From contig NZ_AP019007.1 of assembly GCF_009176645.1 (NCBI RefSeq), positions 3,596,001-3,660,000 of the forward strand: DNA of 64,000 nucleotides. Direction: 5' to 3'. Source of the DNA: Enterobacter oligotrophicus. GTDB lineage: Bacteria > Pseudomonadota > Gammaproteobacteria > Enterobacterales > Enterobacteriaceae. A program made the translations under genes and the position numbers. Positions 18,239 to 31,534 of this stretch are shown here, one piece after another (the stretch's first letter is position 1; each line of letters opens with the position of its first letter). The notes under the pieces are model-generated. The model was not told the DNA's origin. It ran no database searches and was given only the letters and a program-made list of their open reading frames with translations.

Positions 18239-19699
18239 ATGAACATACCGGGCGATGAATTTCACAACGTGCTAAGTGCGGCGCTTGCTGGTCGCGGAGA
18301 AGAGACGCTCCAGCGGACGCTTTATCTTGCCTTACGGGAGGTGATCCTGCAGGGCAGATTGCAGGCGGAGTGCCGCTTGCCCGGCTCCCGCGTTATTGCG
18401 CAGCAACTTTCCCTCTCCCGGAATACTGTAAATGCAGCGCTGGAACAGCTTACGCTTGAAGGGTATTTACATCGTAGCCGGCAGGGAACACGGGTGGCGC
18501 AACTGGCTCAGCGCTCCCTTGCGCAGGATTTACCTGAGCCTGCCGTGATGCTCGCCAGACGGATGGCGCAACTGCCTGCACCTGTCCCCAGGGAAACGCC
18601 GGTTCCGGCCTTTACGCCAGGGACGCCAGCCATTAACTATTTTCCTTTGCCTCTGTGGCGGCGCTTGTACGACCGGGTGCTGCGTGAAGAGGGGAGCGCA
18701 CTGTTAGGTTATGGCGATCCGGCAGGGGAACCGTCGCTGCGGGAGGCCATCGCCCGCCATCTGGCGCTGTCGCGCGGGATCAATTGCGACGCCAGCCAGA
18801 TTGTCATCACCGAAGGGGCGCTGGAGGGGGTTAATCTTTGCACTCTGCTGCTAAGTGAACCTGGTGATGTGGCGTGGATTGAAGATCCCGGCTATGCGGG
18901 GGCAAAAAGTGCGTTTGCGAAATCTGGCCTGCAGATGATCGGTATGCCGGTGGATGACGAAGGAATGTGTTGGGAGGGGCAACATGCACCGTCCCCTTCG
19001 CTTATTTTTACGTCACCGTCGCATCAGTTTCCTTATGGAAGTGTGCTCACTGCACGTCGGCGGCTGGCACTGCTGGAACTGGCCCAGCGACACCAGGCCT
19101 GGATTATCGAGGACGACTACGACAGTGAGTTTCGTTATACCGGTGAACCCGTCCCGGCCATGCTGGGGATGAAAAAAAATGCGCCAGTGGTCTATCTGGG
19201 GACATTCAGCAAAACGCTGTTTCCCTCTCTGCGGATGGGATTTATGGTGTTCCCTCCGGCGCTGGCAAAAGCCGCTCTCCCGGCAATCGGCTCGCTACTG
19301 CGTGGTGGCCATCGTGCCGAGCAGCGCCAGCTTGCGCTGTTTATTGAAGAAGGCCATTATGCGCGGCATCTTGCCGCCATGCGTCGGCTCTATCGAAAAC
19401 GCTATCGCCAGCTGCGCGAGGTGCTGAGTGCTGAGCTGCATGTTGCGCACCGCGTTCTGGCAGGGGAAGGGGGAATGCATCTGACGGTGGCGATCGACGG
19501 GATCGATGATAAAGCTCTCGTCCGGCAGGCCAGAGCTTTCCAGCTTGCCCCCGCGGCGTTGAGCGGTTACTACCTTGGTACGACGCAGGGGCAAACCGGT
19601 CTGGTGTTAGGCTACGGTAATACCTCTGCTTCGCAGTTCACATCGGCTATCCGGCGTTTACAGCACCTTATTACGCAGCAGCAGGGCGGGAAAGGGTAA
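18239..19699 (+). CDS. MocR/PdxR-type regulator (GntR domain plus aminotransferase-like domain)
   Basis: The product is 486 residues: a GntR winged helix ([19 protein letters not shown], then [17 protein letters not shown], about 25-85) joined to a fold-type I aminotransferase domain. The PLP lysine lies in [16 protein letters not shown] and the preceding DDYDSEFRY motif is typical of the PdxR branch. A very strong ribosome site (GAGGAGGGGG) precedes the ATG. It is not next to pyridoxal synthesis genes; the divergent neighbour is a GNAT acetyltransferase. The 3' end overlaps convergent ylaC by 29 bp. Confidence 0.88.
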   Translation: MNIPGDEFHNVLSAALAGRGEETLQRTLYLALREVILQGRLQAECRLPGSRVIAQQLSLSRNTVNAALEQLTLEGYLHRSRQGTRVAQLAQRSLAQDLPEPAVMLARRMAQLPAPVPRETPVPAFTPGTPAINYFPLPLWRRLYDRVLREEGSALLGYGDPAGEPSLREAIARHLALSRGINCDASQIVITEGALEGVNLCTLLLSEPGDVAWIEDPGYAGAKSAFAKSGLQMIGMPVDDEGMCWEGQHAPSPSLIFTSPSHQFPYGSVLTARRRLALLELAQRHQAWIIEDDYDSEFRYTGEPVPAMLGMKKNAPVVYLGTFSKTLFPSLRMGFMVFPPALAKAALPAIGSLLRGGHRAEQRQLALFIEEGHYARHLAAMRRLYRKRYRQLREVLSAELHVAHRVLAGEGGMHLTVAIDGIDDKALVRQARAFQLAPAALSGYYLGTTQGQTGLVLGYGNTSASQFTSAIRRLQHLITQQQGGKG

Positions 19700-20138
19700 A
19701 AATGTCATAGAACGAAAGGTCGCCCTTCGTCGACACCATTTTCTGCAGCTTCTCTTTTTGCGCCGTTTCTACCGCAGGCGAGTGCAGGATACTGTCGATA
19801 AGCTCAGGCGGCACAAGGCGCGTGTTATACCACTCTCCGTTATAGCAGACCCGGAAATCAAGAACGTCGATATCTTCATACCGATAGCGTGGATTGACGT
19901 CGAAAAAGAAGAATGCGTTAAACACCACAAACAGCACCACGAGAAGCCAGACGGAATCTACCAGCGTTTCGGATGTGAGCATCACCACCAGCGTTGCCAG
20001 CCAGGCGGCGTACATAGCAATGAACAGGCCGGGATGTTTACGGATAAAGCTAATGCTAAAGCGCGGGCGATTGTCACGCTTTTCACGTCTGTTGAGATCG
20101 TCGATGGTGGCAGTGAGCAGGCGCTGTATCTCTGTCAT
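19671..20138 (-). CDS. ylaC: YlaC, inner-membrane protein of unknown function
   Basis: This 155-residue protein has a basic N-terminal region, two adjacent hydrophobic helices ([17 protein letters not shown] and [17 protein letters not shown]) and a soluble C-terminal half ([20 protein letters not shown]). Length and sequence match E. coli YlaC. No function is established. It is convergent with, and overlaps, the MocR gene; gene order ylaC-maa-hha-tomB is as in E. coli. Confidence 0.9.
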   Translation of the reverse strand: MTEIQRLLTATIDDLNRREKRDNRPRFSISFIRKHPGLFIAMYAAWLATLVVMLTSETLVDSVWLLVVLFVVFNAFFFFDVNPRYRYEDIDVLDFRVCYNGEWYNTRLVPPELIDSILHSPAVETAQKEKLQKMVSTKGDLSFYDIFTLSRPAAA

Positions 20139-20254
20139 TTTTTGCCTTCATGAATTATGAAAATACAGGGGATCTGTCTATTTTAGGGGAGCCGTTTCAG
20201 CGAAAAAAGTAACAGTTACAGAGGGAAAAACCATAACAGTTACTCTCTGCAGGC

Positions 20255-20806
20255 TTAGAGCATTTTGATAATTTTCGCCGGATTTCCACCGACCACGGCG
20301 TTTGCCGGAACGTCTTTCGTCACCACGGCACCAGAGGCGACAACCACATTATCACCGAGCGTGACGCCTGGGTTAATGACCGCGCGTCCGCCAATCCAGA
20401 CATTATTGCCAATGGTTACCGGTTTGCCATACTCCGCGCCGCTATTGCGCGCGACGGCGTCCAGGGGATGGGTCGCTGTATAGATATGAACGCCCGGTGC
20501 GAGCATGCAGTTATCACCAATGTGAACAGGGCAGACATCCAGTATTACACAGTCAAAATTGGCGTAGAATTCTTTACCCAGAAAGATGTTATAGCCGTAA
20601 TCGCAGCGGAAGCTCGGCTCAATATATGCGCCTTCACTTTGCCCCAGCAGTTCAGCCAGTATTGCCTGGCGTTCTGTTTTCTCGTCCGGAGCCGTATGGT
20701 TATAGCGGTGGAGCAGATGACGGGCGCGCAAGCGGTCGGCCCGTAGAGTCTCATCGCCAGGGCGGTAAAGCTCGCCTGCAATCATCTTCTGTTTTTCTTT
20801 ACTCAT
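20255..20806 (-). CDS. maa: Maa, maltose O-acetyltransferase
   Basis: This 183-residue enzyme of the LacA/NodL group transfers acetyl from acetyl-CoA to glucose or maltose. The C-terminal part is a left-handed beta helix of hexapeptide repeats ([42 protein letters not shown]) and the catalytic His is in TATHPLD. The start [14 protein letters not shown] is as in E. coli. It is transcribed away from a roughly 200-bp gap that separates it from hha. Confidence 0.95.
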   Translation of the reverse strand: MSKEKQKMIAGELYRPGDETLRADRLRARHLLHRYNHTAPDEKTERQAILAELLGQSEGAYIEPSFRCDYGYNIFLGKEFYANFDCVILDVCPVHIGDNCMLAPGVHIYTATHPLDAVARNSGAEYGKPVTIGNNVWIGGRAVINPGVTLGDNVVVASGAVVTKDVPANAVVGGNPAKIIKML

Positions 20807-21015
20807 GGGAATCTCTCCGAAAACGTCGATGACCGTAGGGTAAAGGGTATTAACCGGAAAGGGAACGTTCCCGAAAAGTCTGTGTGATTATAATCACAAC
20901 ATTGTTGCCGATAACGCATTTGAATCGGGGACCCGTCAGTCACACAGGGATCATAGCGCGAAAGGTAGAGTGAGTTAAAAAAGTGACGAAGAACCTCAAC
21001 AGCCACATTCAGGAA

Positions 21016-21234
21016 TTAACGAACAAACTTCCAGACAGATGAAGGAATCTTATCATACAGTTTATTCATTGTTAGCTCAGCAAGACGATGGTCAGCAGCT
21101 GAATAAAATACAGCCAATTCATTATCAGAAAGCTCGTATTTATTTTTTTCAATTACACGCTCAAGCGTGTCTATTGACTGACAACGTCGCAAGCGCATCA
21201 AATAATCAATCTTGGTTAATGGTTTTTCAGTCAT
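21016..21234 (-). CDS. hha: Hha, H-NS-associated regulator
   Basis: This 72-residue protein is nearly identical to E. coli Hha. It has no DNA-binding domain of its own; it binds the N-terminal domain of H-NS or StpA and strengthens silencing of A/T-rich acquired genes. It lies 27 bp downstream of tomB in the same direction, and the two genes form the known hha-tomB operon that affects biofilm formation and persistence. Confidence 0.97.
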   Translation of the reverse strand: MTEKPLTKIDYLMRLRRCQSIDTLERVIEKNKYELSDNELAVFYSAADHRLAELTMNKLYDKIPSSVWKFVR

Positions 21235-21261
21235 AAATTCACCTTAGTAATTGTAATAATT

Positions 21262-21636
21262 TTAACAGGAAAGGCTAACAGGGTTAGCTCTGCTCACGTT
21301 GATGAAGCAGCGAAATAGACGGTTTCCTGATTTACGCCATTTTTGCAAATCCTGTGCGTTAATGCCGTAGCTACTGAACAACATAAAGGTGTCATCCAGG
21401 TATTCGTCAATTTGCTCAATCAGCTTATTATCTTCATTGTACTTAATTTTATAATTAAGTGCGAAGGTCGCGATATGCTCTATCAACTCATTTAGCTGTA
21501 AATTGATTGCAGACGTTGGGTCATTCACCCAGCCATGGTTGCTTTCATCAAGATTGGCAAGGCAGTCATGGTACAAGGATTCGCAGAGAAATTTCAACTG
21601 CGCGATATCATGCCTTTTTGGCGAGTACTCGTCCAT
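21262..21636 (-). CDS. tomB: TomB, Hha-toxicity modulator
   Basis: This 124-residue acidic protein begins MDEYSPKRHDIAQLKF and is nearly identical to E. coli TomB (YbaJ). With Hha it has been described as an antitoxin-like partner that needs a conserved Cys and oxygen. The ATG at 21636 matches E. coli; an upstream in-frame ATG at 21669 would add eleven residues. The promoter must lie in the gap that separates it from acrB. Confidence 0.96.
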   Translation of the reverse strand: MDEYSPKRHDIAQLKFLCESLYHDCLANLDESNHGWVNDPTSAINLQLNELIEHIATFALNYKIKYNEDNKLIEQIDEYLDDTFMLFSSYGINAQDLQKWRKSGNRLFRCFINVSRANPVSLSC

Positions 21637-22138
21637 AGCGCATCCCCTTTTGAGTGATTTCTTACTCACCGAACATCAATGTCGGGATGGATACAACTTA
21701 CTTAGCCGCACGGGTGCTGTGTTCCTGATAACTCTAACTATAAGCTACTCTGATCAAGATTTCACCGCGCTATTACGAAAAATTACAATTAAAGCGTCAG
21801 GTTGCGAGCCTTTACGCAAATGTGCGTTCTGCACAGGGCATTTTTAGCAAAATTATTGCTTGTCTTTTACCGCTTCCTTACATTTCATTGAGTTAGCATT
21901 TACTTTCGCAAGGAGTCCAGATTCAGTCTTGACTTTTATTCGCTGATAATTAGGACTTTTCCTAATAACGCAGACGATGATATGAAATTAAAAAAATCAT
22001 AATTTCGTTAAGCATTAAATATGATACGCCTGATTAAGGTGGCAAAGAATAAATAGAACGACAATAAGCGTATTTTATGATTTATCACGCAAATGAAAAA
22101 GGCCGCAAATGCGGCCTTTTTATCATGTGAAACCGGTA
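21637..22138. other. Gene-free gap of about 500 bp between tomB and acrB
   Basis: The region is clearly A/T-rich, contains no ORF with coding character and holds only the acrB terminator at its right end and, presumably, the tomB-hha promoter at its left. An A/T-rich region before hha-tomB is a plausible H-NS/Hha binding region. I see no recognisable small RNA. Confidence 0.5.
22096..22121. terminator. Terminator of acrAB
   Basis: AAAAAGGCCGC and GCGGCCTTTTT form a perfect 11-bp stem with an AAAT loop. It is symmetrical with T tracts on both strands and lies 18 bp beyond the acrB stop. Confidence 0.9.
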
Positions 22139-25288
<3,150 letters not shown>

Positions 25289-25307
25289 TTAACGGCTCCT
25301 GTTTAAG

Positions 25308-26501
25308 TTAAGACTTGGTTTGTTCTGACTGACCTGCGGCTGAGGCTTGTTGTTTATCGTCAGATTTGACTTCCTGTGCCTTCACCTGCGCGCCAGGACG
25401 TACTTTTTGCAAACCAGTAACAATCACGCGATCGCCATCTTTCAGACCTTCCGTCACCAGCCATTTATCGCCAATCGCCTGCGTTGCAGTGATATTGCGC
25501 GTTTCGACTTTGTCATCTGCACCTACAACCAGCGCGCTCGCATCGCCACGTGGCGTGCGGGTCACACCCTGCTGAGGAACCAGAAGTGCGGTTGGGTTAG
25601 TCCCTTCTTCCAGACGTGCGCGTACGAACATACCCGGCAACAGGGTATTGTCCGGGTTCGGGAAAATCGCACGTAAGGTGATGGAACCGGTGGTCTGATC
25701 GACCGTTACATCAGAAAATTCCAGTGTGCCGGTCTGCGGGAACTTGATACCGTCATTAGTAACAAGCTCCACTTTGGCTTTGCCGTTTTCCTGTTTCAGC
25801 GTGCCGTTTGCCAGCTCTTGTTTCAGACGCAGGAAATCGTTGCTGGACTGAGTAACGTCAACGTAGATCGGATCAAGCTGCTGCACGGTCGCCAGCGCGG
25901 TAGTTTGGCCGTTCTGCACCAGCGCCCCTTCGGTGACGGAAGACTTACCAATGCGACCGCTGATAGGGGAGGTCACTTTGGTATAGGCCAGGTTGATACG
26001 TGCCGTTTCAACCGCCGCTTTCGCCGCAACAACGGCTGCATTGGCTTGTTGCGCATCGGCCAGGGCAGTATCGTAATCCTGTTGACTGATGTACTTCGTA
26101 CCGAGCAGTTTTTTGTAGCGGTTCAGCGTTAACTGGGCAATTTTGGCTGCGGCGTCAGCTTTCGCCAGGTCACCTTTTGCGCTTTCATAAGACGCCTGAT
26201 AGGTTGCTGGATCAATCTGATACAGAGACTCACCGGCTTTCACATCACCGCCCTCGGTGAAGTTACGTTTCAGGATGATGCCATTCACCTGAGGACGAAC
26301 TTCCGCAATACGGTATGCGCTGGTGCGACCCGGTAATTCGGTTGTCATCTGCAGAGGTTCGGATTTGAGCGTCACGACGCCAACTTCTGGCACCTGCTGA
26401 GCCCCTTGTTGAGCCTGTTTGTCGTCACATCCTGTAAGCGCTAAGCTGCCTGAGAGCATCAGAACGACCGCCAGAGGCGTTAACCCTCTGTTTTTGTTCA
26501 T
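25308..26501 (-). CDS. acrA: AcrA, periplasmic adaptor of the AcrAB-TolC pump
   Basis: This 397-residue lipoprotein has a signal peptide with lipobox LTGC and is anchored to the inner membrane. It bridges AcrB and TolC through a coiled-coil hairpin (about residues 100-170), a lipoyl domain (RPQVNGIILKRNFTEG) and beta-barrel domains. The start MNKNRGLTP at 26501 gives the signal peptide; the in-frame ATG at 26552 does not. It is divergent from its repressor acrR, with the AcrR operator between. Confidence 0.98.
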   Translation of the reverse strand: MNKNRGLTPLAVVLMLSGSLALTGCDDKQAQQGAQQVPEVGVVTLKSEPLQMTTELPGRTSAYRIAEVRPQVNGIILKRNFTEGGDVKAGESLYQIDPATYQASYESAKGDLAKADAAAKIAQLTLNRYKKLLGTKYISQQDYDTALADAQQANAAVVAAKAAVETARINLAYTKVTSPISGRIGKSSVTEGALVQNGQTTALATVQQLDPIYVDVTQSSNDFLRLKQELANGTLKQENGKAKVELVTNDGIKFPQTGTLEFSDVTVDQTTGSITLRAIFPNPDNTLLPGMFVRARLEEGTNPTALLVPQQGVTRTPRGDASALVVGADDKVETRNITATQAIGDKWLVTEGLKDGDRVIVTGLQKVRPGAQVKAQEVKSDDKQQASAAGQSEQTKS

Positions 26502-26590
26502 ATGTAAACCTCGAGTGTCCGATTTCAAATTGATCAATGGTCCTGAGTCCAAAAACCCATTGCTGCGTTTATATTATCGTCATGCTATGG

Positions 26591-26614
26591 TACATACATT
26601 CATAAATGTATGTA
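26591..26614. promoter_or_regulatory. AcrR operator between acrA and acrR
   Basis: A 24-bp near-perfect palindrome with arms TACATACATT and AATGTATGTA corresponds to the known AcrR binding site of E. coli. It lies 90 bp before acrA and 29 bp before acrR, so one site can control both. Confidence 0.93.
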
Positions 26615-26642
26615 AATCTGACTCCTGTAAATTCACTAACGT

Positions 26643-27296
26643 ATGGCACGAAAAACCAAACAACAAGCGCTGGAAACCCGGCAACACATTCTGGATGTGG
26701 CAATGCGTTTGTTCTCACAGCAGGGTGTTTCGTCAACCTCGCTGGCACAGATTGCTCAGGCCGCGGGCGTCACGCGGGGAGCGATTTACTGGCATTTTAA
26801 AGACAAGTCAGATCTGTTTGGTGAAATCTGGGAGCTTTCAGAATCCAGCATTAGCGATCTTGAGACTGAGTATCGGGCAAAATTCCCCGACGATCCACTC
26901 TCAGTATTAAGAGAAATATTAGTATATATCCTTGAAGCAACGGTAGTTGAAGAACGTCGTCGCTTAATGATGGAAATCATCTTCCATAAATGCGAGTTTG
27001 TGGGGGAAATGGCGGTCGTCCAGCAGGCGCAACGCAGCCTCTGCCTGGAAAGCTACGATCGTATTGAACAGACACTGAACCAGTGCATTCAGGCCAATAT
27101 GCTGCCAGCAAACTTGCTGACCCGCCGGGCGGCCATCCTGATGCGCAGCTACATTTCGGGCCTGATGGAAAACTGGCTGTTCGCGCCACAGTCTTTTGAT
27201 CTGAAAAAGGAAGCGCGTAACTATGTCGCGATATTGCTGGAGATGTGCCAGTTTTGCCCGACGCTTCGCGATGACGCCTCGCCACTCCCTGCCTGA
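26643..27296 (+). CDS. acrR: AcrR, TetR-family repressor of acrAB
   Basis: This 217-residue protein has an N-terminal TetR helix-turn-helix ([28 protein letters not shown], residues about 32-59, in two parts) and an all-helical ligand-binding domain that binds many drugs. Binding of drugs releases the operator and raises acrAB expression. It closely follows E. coli AcrR over residues 1-205; only the last ten residues differ. No truncation or frameshift is visible, so the pump should be normally repressed. Confidence 0.97.
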   Translation: MARKTKQQALETRQHILDVAMRLFSQQGVSSTSLAQIAQAAGVTRGAIYWHFKDKSDLFGEIWELSESSISDLETEYRAKFPDDPLSVLREILVYILEATVVEERRRLMMEIIFHKCEFVGEMAVVQQAQRSLCLESYDRIEQTLNQCIQANMLPANLLTRRAAILMRSYISGLMENWLFAPQSFDLKKEARNYVAILLEMCQFCPTLRDDASPLPA

Positions 27297-27409
27297 ACCG
27301 TCCAGGATTTATCCCGGAGGTTAACGTTCGCGCTATTCTGCTTTCAGCGGGCGTGATATTCTTCACGCCGGACTATTTTCGGTCATTCTCAGACATCACA
27401 TTCACGACT

Positions 27410-30400
27410 ATGCTGCACACCAATCGCTCGCAACATCCTGTTCTTGCATTATTTTTCGCTATGCTGTTTTTCTTTGCAGCCGCGCCGCTTTCGTATGCTC
27501 GCGCAGATAACGCCAATGATATCCCTACGCGTGCCGACGTTCAGGCGCAGCTGGATACCCTGAGTAAGCAAAAAGAGCTGTCGCCTCAGGAGAAGCTCGT
27601 CCAGCAGGATTTGACGGAAACGCTGGAAACTCTCGATAAAATTGAACGGGTTAAAGCTGAAACCGCTCAGCTTCGCCAGAAGGTCGCCCAGGCACCGGAG
27701 AACATGCGTAAGGCAATGGATGCGCTGAGTGCGCTGAGCGACGTCGATAACGATGATGAAACCCGCAAAACGCTCGCCACGCTCTCGCTACGCCAGCTTG
27801 AGTCACGCGCTGTACAATTGATGGACGATTTGCAGACGGCCCAGTCGGATCTGGCAACTTATAATAGCCAGCTTGTTTCGCTGCAGACTCAGCCTGAGCG
27901 CGTGCAAAACGCGATGTACACCGCCTCACAGCAGCTTCAGCAGATCCGCAACCGCCTGAATGGCACGGCGGTGGGAGATGGCGCGTTACGTTCTACTCAG
28001 CAGACGTTGCTGATGATTCAGCAGACGTTACTTAATGCGGAAATTGAACAGCAGCGTAAGAGCCTTGAAGGCAATACGGTGCTGCAGGACACTCTGCAAA
28101 AGCAACGTGATTACGTGACGGCTAACATAAACCGTCTGGAACATCAGCTTCAGCTGTTGCAGGAGGCGTTAAACAGTAAGCGCCTCACTTTAACGGAAAA
28201 AACCGCGCAGGAAGCGGTATCGCCAGACGAAACAGCCCGTATTCAGGCCAACCCGCTGGTGAAGCAGGAGCTCGACGTTAACCATCAGTTGAGCGAGCGT
28301 CTGATTCAGGCCACGGAAAGCGGTAACTCGCTGGTGCAGCAAAATATCAAAGTCAAAAACTGGCTGGATCGTGCGCTGCAGGCGGAACGTAACATCAAAG
28401 AGCAGATTGCGGTTCTGAAAGGCAGTCTTCTGCTGTCGCGTATTCTGTATCAGCAACAGCAGACGCTGCCGTCCGCCGATGAACTGGAGGACATGACCAA
28501 CCGCATCGCGGATTTGCGTCTGGAGCAGTTTGACGTCAACCAGCAGCGCGACGCGCTTTTCCAGAGCGATACCTTTGTCGCCAGGCTGGAAGAGGGCCAC
28601 TCCAGTGACGTGAACCCGGAAGTTCACGACGCACTGCTTCAGGTGGTTGATATGCGCCGCGAGCTGCTTGACCAGCTCAACAAACAGCTCGGCACGCAAC
28701 TGATGATGGCGATTAACCTGCAGATTAATCAGCAGCAGTTAGTCAGCGTCTCGAAAAGCCTGCAGGAGATTTTGACCCAGCAGATTTTCTGGGTGAACAG
28801 CAACAAGCCGATGGACTGGGACTGGATTAAATCCTTCCCTGAGGCGCTGAAAACACAAATCAAAAGCATGAAAATCACCGTTAACTGGGAGAAAGCCTGG
28901 CCTGCGGTGATGATTGCTTTCCTGGCGGGCTTGCCGCTGTTGCTGATCGCTGGCCTGATTCGCTGGCGGTTGAGCTGGTTAAAGACGTATCAGGCGAAGC
29001 TCGCGCATGAAGTCGGGCAATTGCGAAACGACAGCCAACTGCACACCCCGAAAGCAATTCTGATTGACCTCATCCGTGCGCTGCCGATCTGTCTGCTGAT
29101 CCTGGCGGCCGGGCTGATTCTGCTTACCATGCAGTTGAATATCAGTGACTTGCTGTGGGCATTCAGTAAAAAGCTGGCGCTGTTCTGGCTGGTGTTTGGC
29201 GTGTGCTGGAAAGTGCTGGAAAAAGATGGCGTCGCCGTCCGCCACTTCAATATGCCGGAACAACTGACCAGCCACTGGCGTCGTCAGATTGTGCGTGTCA
29301 GCCTGGCGCTGTTACCGCTTCACTTCTGGTCTGTTGTTGCTGAGCTTTCCCCGCTGCATCTAATGGACGACGTGCTGGGACAGCTGGTTATTATGCTGAA
29401 CCTGCTGTTGATCGCTATCCTGATGTGGCCGATGTGCCGCGACAGCTGGCGCGATAAAGAGTCGCACAATATCCGCCTGATCACCGTTACAGTGCTGGCG
29501 GTCATCCCGCTGGCGCTGATGGTGCTGACGGCAACGGGCTACTTCTACACCACGCTGCGTCTGTCTGGCCGCTGGATTGAAACGGTTTATCTGGTCATTA
29601 TCTGGAACCTGCTTTACCAGACCGTACTGCGTGGGCTGAGCGTGGCAGCACGTCGTATTGCCTACCGTCGTGCGATTGCGCGTCGTCAGAATCAGGTAAA
29701 AGAGGGTGCTGAAGGCGCTGAACCGGTGGAAGAGCCGACCATCGCGCTGGAGCAGGTCAACCAGCAGACGCTGCGTATCACCATGCTGGTGATGGTGGCA
29801 CTGTTTGGGGTGATGTTCTGGGCGATCTGGTCTGATTTAATCACCGTGTTTGCTTATCTCGACAGCGTAACGCTCTGGCAATACAGCGGGACAGAAGCGG
29901 GCACAACGGTGATGAAAAGCGTGACAATGGGCAGCCTGCTCTTTGCGCTGGTCTCCCTGGTGGTCGCCTGGGCATTAATTCGTAACCTGCCCGGTCTGCT
30001 GGAAGTGTTGGTGCTGTCGCGTCTGAACCTTCGCCAGGGGGCGTCGTATGCCATCACGACGATCCTGAACTATGTGATCATTATCGTCGGGGCGATGACC
30101 GTCTTCGGGTCGCTCGGCGTTTCGTGGGATAAACTGCAATGGCTGGCGGCGGCCCTCTCCGTGGGTCTTGGTTTTGGCTTGCAGGAGATCTTTGGTAACT
30201 TCGTTTCCGGCCTGATCATCCTGTTCGAACGTCCGGTGCGTATCGGCGATACCGTCACCATCGGCACTTTCTCAGGGACGGTCAGCAAGATCCGCATTCG
30301 TGCGACCACCATTACCGACTTCGATCGTAAAGAGGTGATCATCCCGAACAAAGCGTTCGTTACTGAACGTCTGATCAACTGGTCGCTCTCCGACACCGTG

Positions 30401-30757
30401 ACCCGCGTGGTGATCCGCCTGGGTGTGGCCTATGGATCGGATCTGGACAAGGTGAAAGAGGTCTTACTGAAAGCGGCCGCCGAGCATCCGAAAGTCATGC
30501 ACGATCCGGCCCCGGCGGTGTTCTTTACCACGTTTGGCCCGAGTACGCTGGATCATGAGCTGCGTTTATACGTGCGTGAATTGCGCGATCGCAGCTTTAC
30601 CGTCGATGAGCTGAACCGCGCCATCGATCGCCTGTGCCGCGAAAACGACATTAATATTGCCTTCAACCAGCTTGAAGTTCACCTGCGTAACGAGAAAGGT
30701 GACGAGCATACGGAAGTGAAGCGCGAGATTAAGGGGGATGACCCCACTCCGGCTTAA
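27410..30757 (+). CDS. mscK: MscK, potassium-dependent mechanosensitive channel
   Basis: This 1115-residue protein has a signal peptide (LFFAMLFFFAAAPLSYARA), a long periplasmic coiled-coil region to about residue 470, some eleven membrane helices and a C-terminal MscS domain. The pore helix lies in WLAAALSVGLGFGLQEIFGNFVSG, read in two parts. It opens under membrane tension in the presence of external K+ or similar ions. The start at 27410 was chosen because it places the signal peptide at the N terminus; the upstream ATG at 27353 adds 19 residues. It follows acrR in the same direction. Confidence 0.94.
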   Translation: MLHTNRSQHPVLALFFAMLFFFAAAPLSYARADNANDIPTRADVQAQLDTLSKQKELSPQEKLVQQDLTETLETLDKIERVKAETAQLRQKVAQAPENMRKAMDALSALSDVDNDDETRKTLATLSLRQLESRAVQLMDDLQTAQSDLATYNSQLVSLQTQPERVQNAMYTASQQLQQIRNRLNGTAVGDGALRSTQQTLLMIQQTLLNAEIEQQRKSLEGNTVLQDTLQKQRDYVTANINRLEHQLQLLQEALNSKRLTLTEKTAQEAVSPDETARIQANPLVKQELDVNHQLSERLIQATESGNSLVQQNIKVKNWLDRALQAERNIKEQIAVLKGSLLLSRILYQQQQTLPSADELEDMTNRIADLRLEQFDVNQQRDALFQSDTFVARLEEGHSSDVNPEVHDALLQVVDMRRELLDQLNKQLGTQLMMAINLQINQQQLVSVSKSLQEILTQQIFWVNSNKPMDWDWIKSFPEALKTQIKSMKITVNWEKAWPAVMIAFLAGLPLLLIAGLIRWRLSWLKTYQAKLAHEVGQLRNDSQLHTPKAILIDLIRALPICLLILAAGLILLTMQLNISDLLWAFSKKLALFWLVFGVCWKVLEKDGVAVRHFNMPEQLTSHWRRQIVRVSLALLPLHFWSVVAELSPLHLMDDVLGQLVIMLNLLLIAILMWPMCRDSWRDKESHNIRLITVTVLAVIPLALMVLTATGYFYTTLRLSGRWIETVYLVIIWNLLYQTVLRGLSVAARRIAYRRAIARRQNQVKEGAEGAEPVEEPTIALEQVNQQTLRITMLVMVALFGVMFWAIWSDLITVFAYLDSVTLWQYSGTEAGTTVMKSVTMGSLLFALVSLVVAWALIRNLPGLLEVLVLSRLNLRQGASYAITTILNYVIIIVGAMTVFGSLGVSWDKLQWLAAALSVGLGFGLQEIFGNFVSGLIILFERPVRIGDTVTIGTFSGTVSKIRIRATTITDFDRKEVIIPNKAFVTERLINWSLSDTVTRVVIRLGVAYGSDLDKVKEVLLKAAAEHPKVMHDPAPAVFFTTFGPSTLDHELRLYVRELRDRSFTVDELNRAIDRLCRENDINIAFNQLEVHLRNEKGDEHTEVKREIKGDDPTPA

Positions 30758-30776
30758 CGTCTGCGGATCTTTTCCT

Positions 30777-30810
30777 CCCTCTCCCTCAGGGAGAGGGCTG
30801 GGGTGAGGGC
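30777..30810. repeat. CCCTCTCCC hairpin repeat with GGGGTGAGGGC tail
   Basis: CCCTCTCCC, TCA, GGGAGAGGG and then CTGGGGTGAGGGC. The same module occurs at 37634-37666. It lies between convergent mscK and rsmS and supplies the last codons and the stop of rsmS. Confidence 0.8.
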
Positions 30811-30944
30811 AATTTCCCCTCAAAATCTTTTCGCACAATCTCCAGCGCTTTCAGCACCGTCTCCGCCGGGATCTCGTGATTCTCCAGCAGCATAATTAAA
30901 TCGACGGCCAGCTTGACCTCGTCGGGGGCATTTTCCAGTGACAT
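30786..30944 (-). CDS. rsmS: RsmS (YbaM), small DUF2496-type protein
   Basis: The 52-residue product begins [20 protein letters not shown] and continues [20 protein letters not shown], clearly the E. coli YbaM/RsmS sequence. RsmS was named as a supernumerary ribosome-associated regulator in Pectobacterium; the role here is inferred. The last eight residues (LPSPQPSP) are encoded by the CCCTCTCCC repeat rather than by the usual charged tail, and the stop codon lies in the repeat's hairpin loop. It is 12 bp from priC, in the same direction. Confidence 0.88.
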   Translation of the reverse strand: MSLENAPDEVKLAVDLIMLLENHEIPAETVLKALEIVRKDFEGKLPSPQPSP

Positions 30945-30956
30945 CAGTGGCTCCTG

Positions 30957-31484
30957 TTAACGGGTCAGGCGTTCAATAACGCGCTCAATCTCTTCCAGTG
31001 CCTGTTTACAGCGGACCAGGCGACCTTCCAGAGCGCTAATCTCGCGCATCAATAACTGCTGCTCTTCCAGCGTCTCGCTGTTGTTCAGACGCGCTTCACG
31101 CTCGCGCTTCATCTCAAACAGGCGACGCTCAAACTCCTGGTTCTCCAGCCGTTTGCGCTGCCATTTGCCGAGGCCCGGCGATGCGCTGTCCCATGCGCGC
31201 AGCGGCCAGGCTGTAATTTCGCGATGCAGGGCGGTGATCTGCTCGGTAAGATGTTCCGCAAGCCACGCCACCTGTTCCCGTTGCTCGTTCTGTACCGCAT
31301 GACGTAACTCATCAAGATTCGTCTGCGCTTCGGCAAGATAATCCTGGATTAAGGTGCTGCGGGTACGAAAAAGCTGTCGGTCAAAGCGCGGCTTCAGCGT
31401 GGCGTGCCCCATCAGCGGTGTGGCCTGCGCGCGCAGGGCGGTCAGCTGATTTTGTAGCGTCTCCAGAAGCAAGGCTGTTTTCAA
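30957..31484 (-). CDS. priC: PriC, primosomal replication protein N''
   Basis: This 175-residue protein restarts stalled replication forks by loading DnaB through the PriA-independent Rep-PriC route and binds SSB. The protein is largely helical and rich in Arg, Glu and Leu (for example QEFERRLFEMKREREARLN). Length equals E. coli PriC. It is divergent from ybaN and followed by rsmS. Confidence 0.93.
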   Translation of the reverse strand: MKTALLLETLQNQLTALRAQATPLMGHATLKPRFDRQLFRTRSTLIQDYLAEAQTNLDELRHAVQNEQREQVAWLAEHLTEQITALHREITAWPLRAWDSASPGLGKWQRKRLENQEFERRLFEMKREREARLNNSETLEEQQLLMREISALEGRLVRCKQALEEIERVIERLTR

Positions 31485-31534
31485 TGCGCTCTCCAGTGGT
31501 AAAGTAGCCGTTCAGTTTGATAACGATTCGCATT

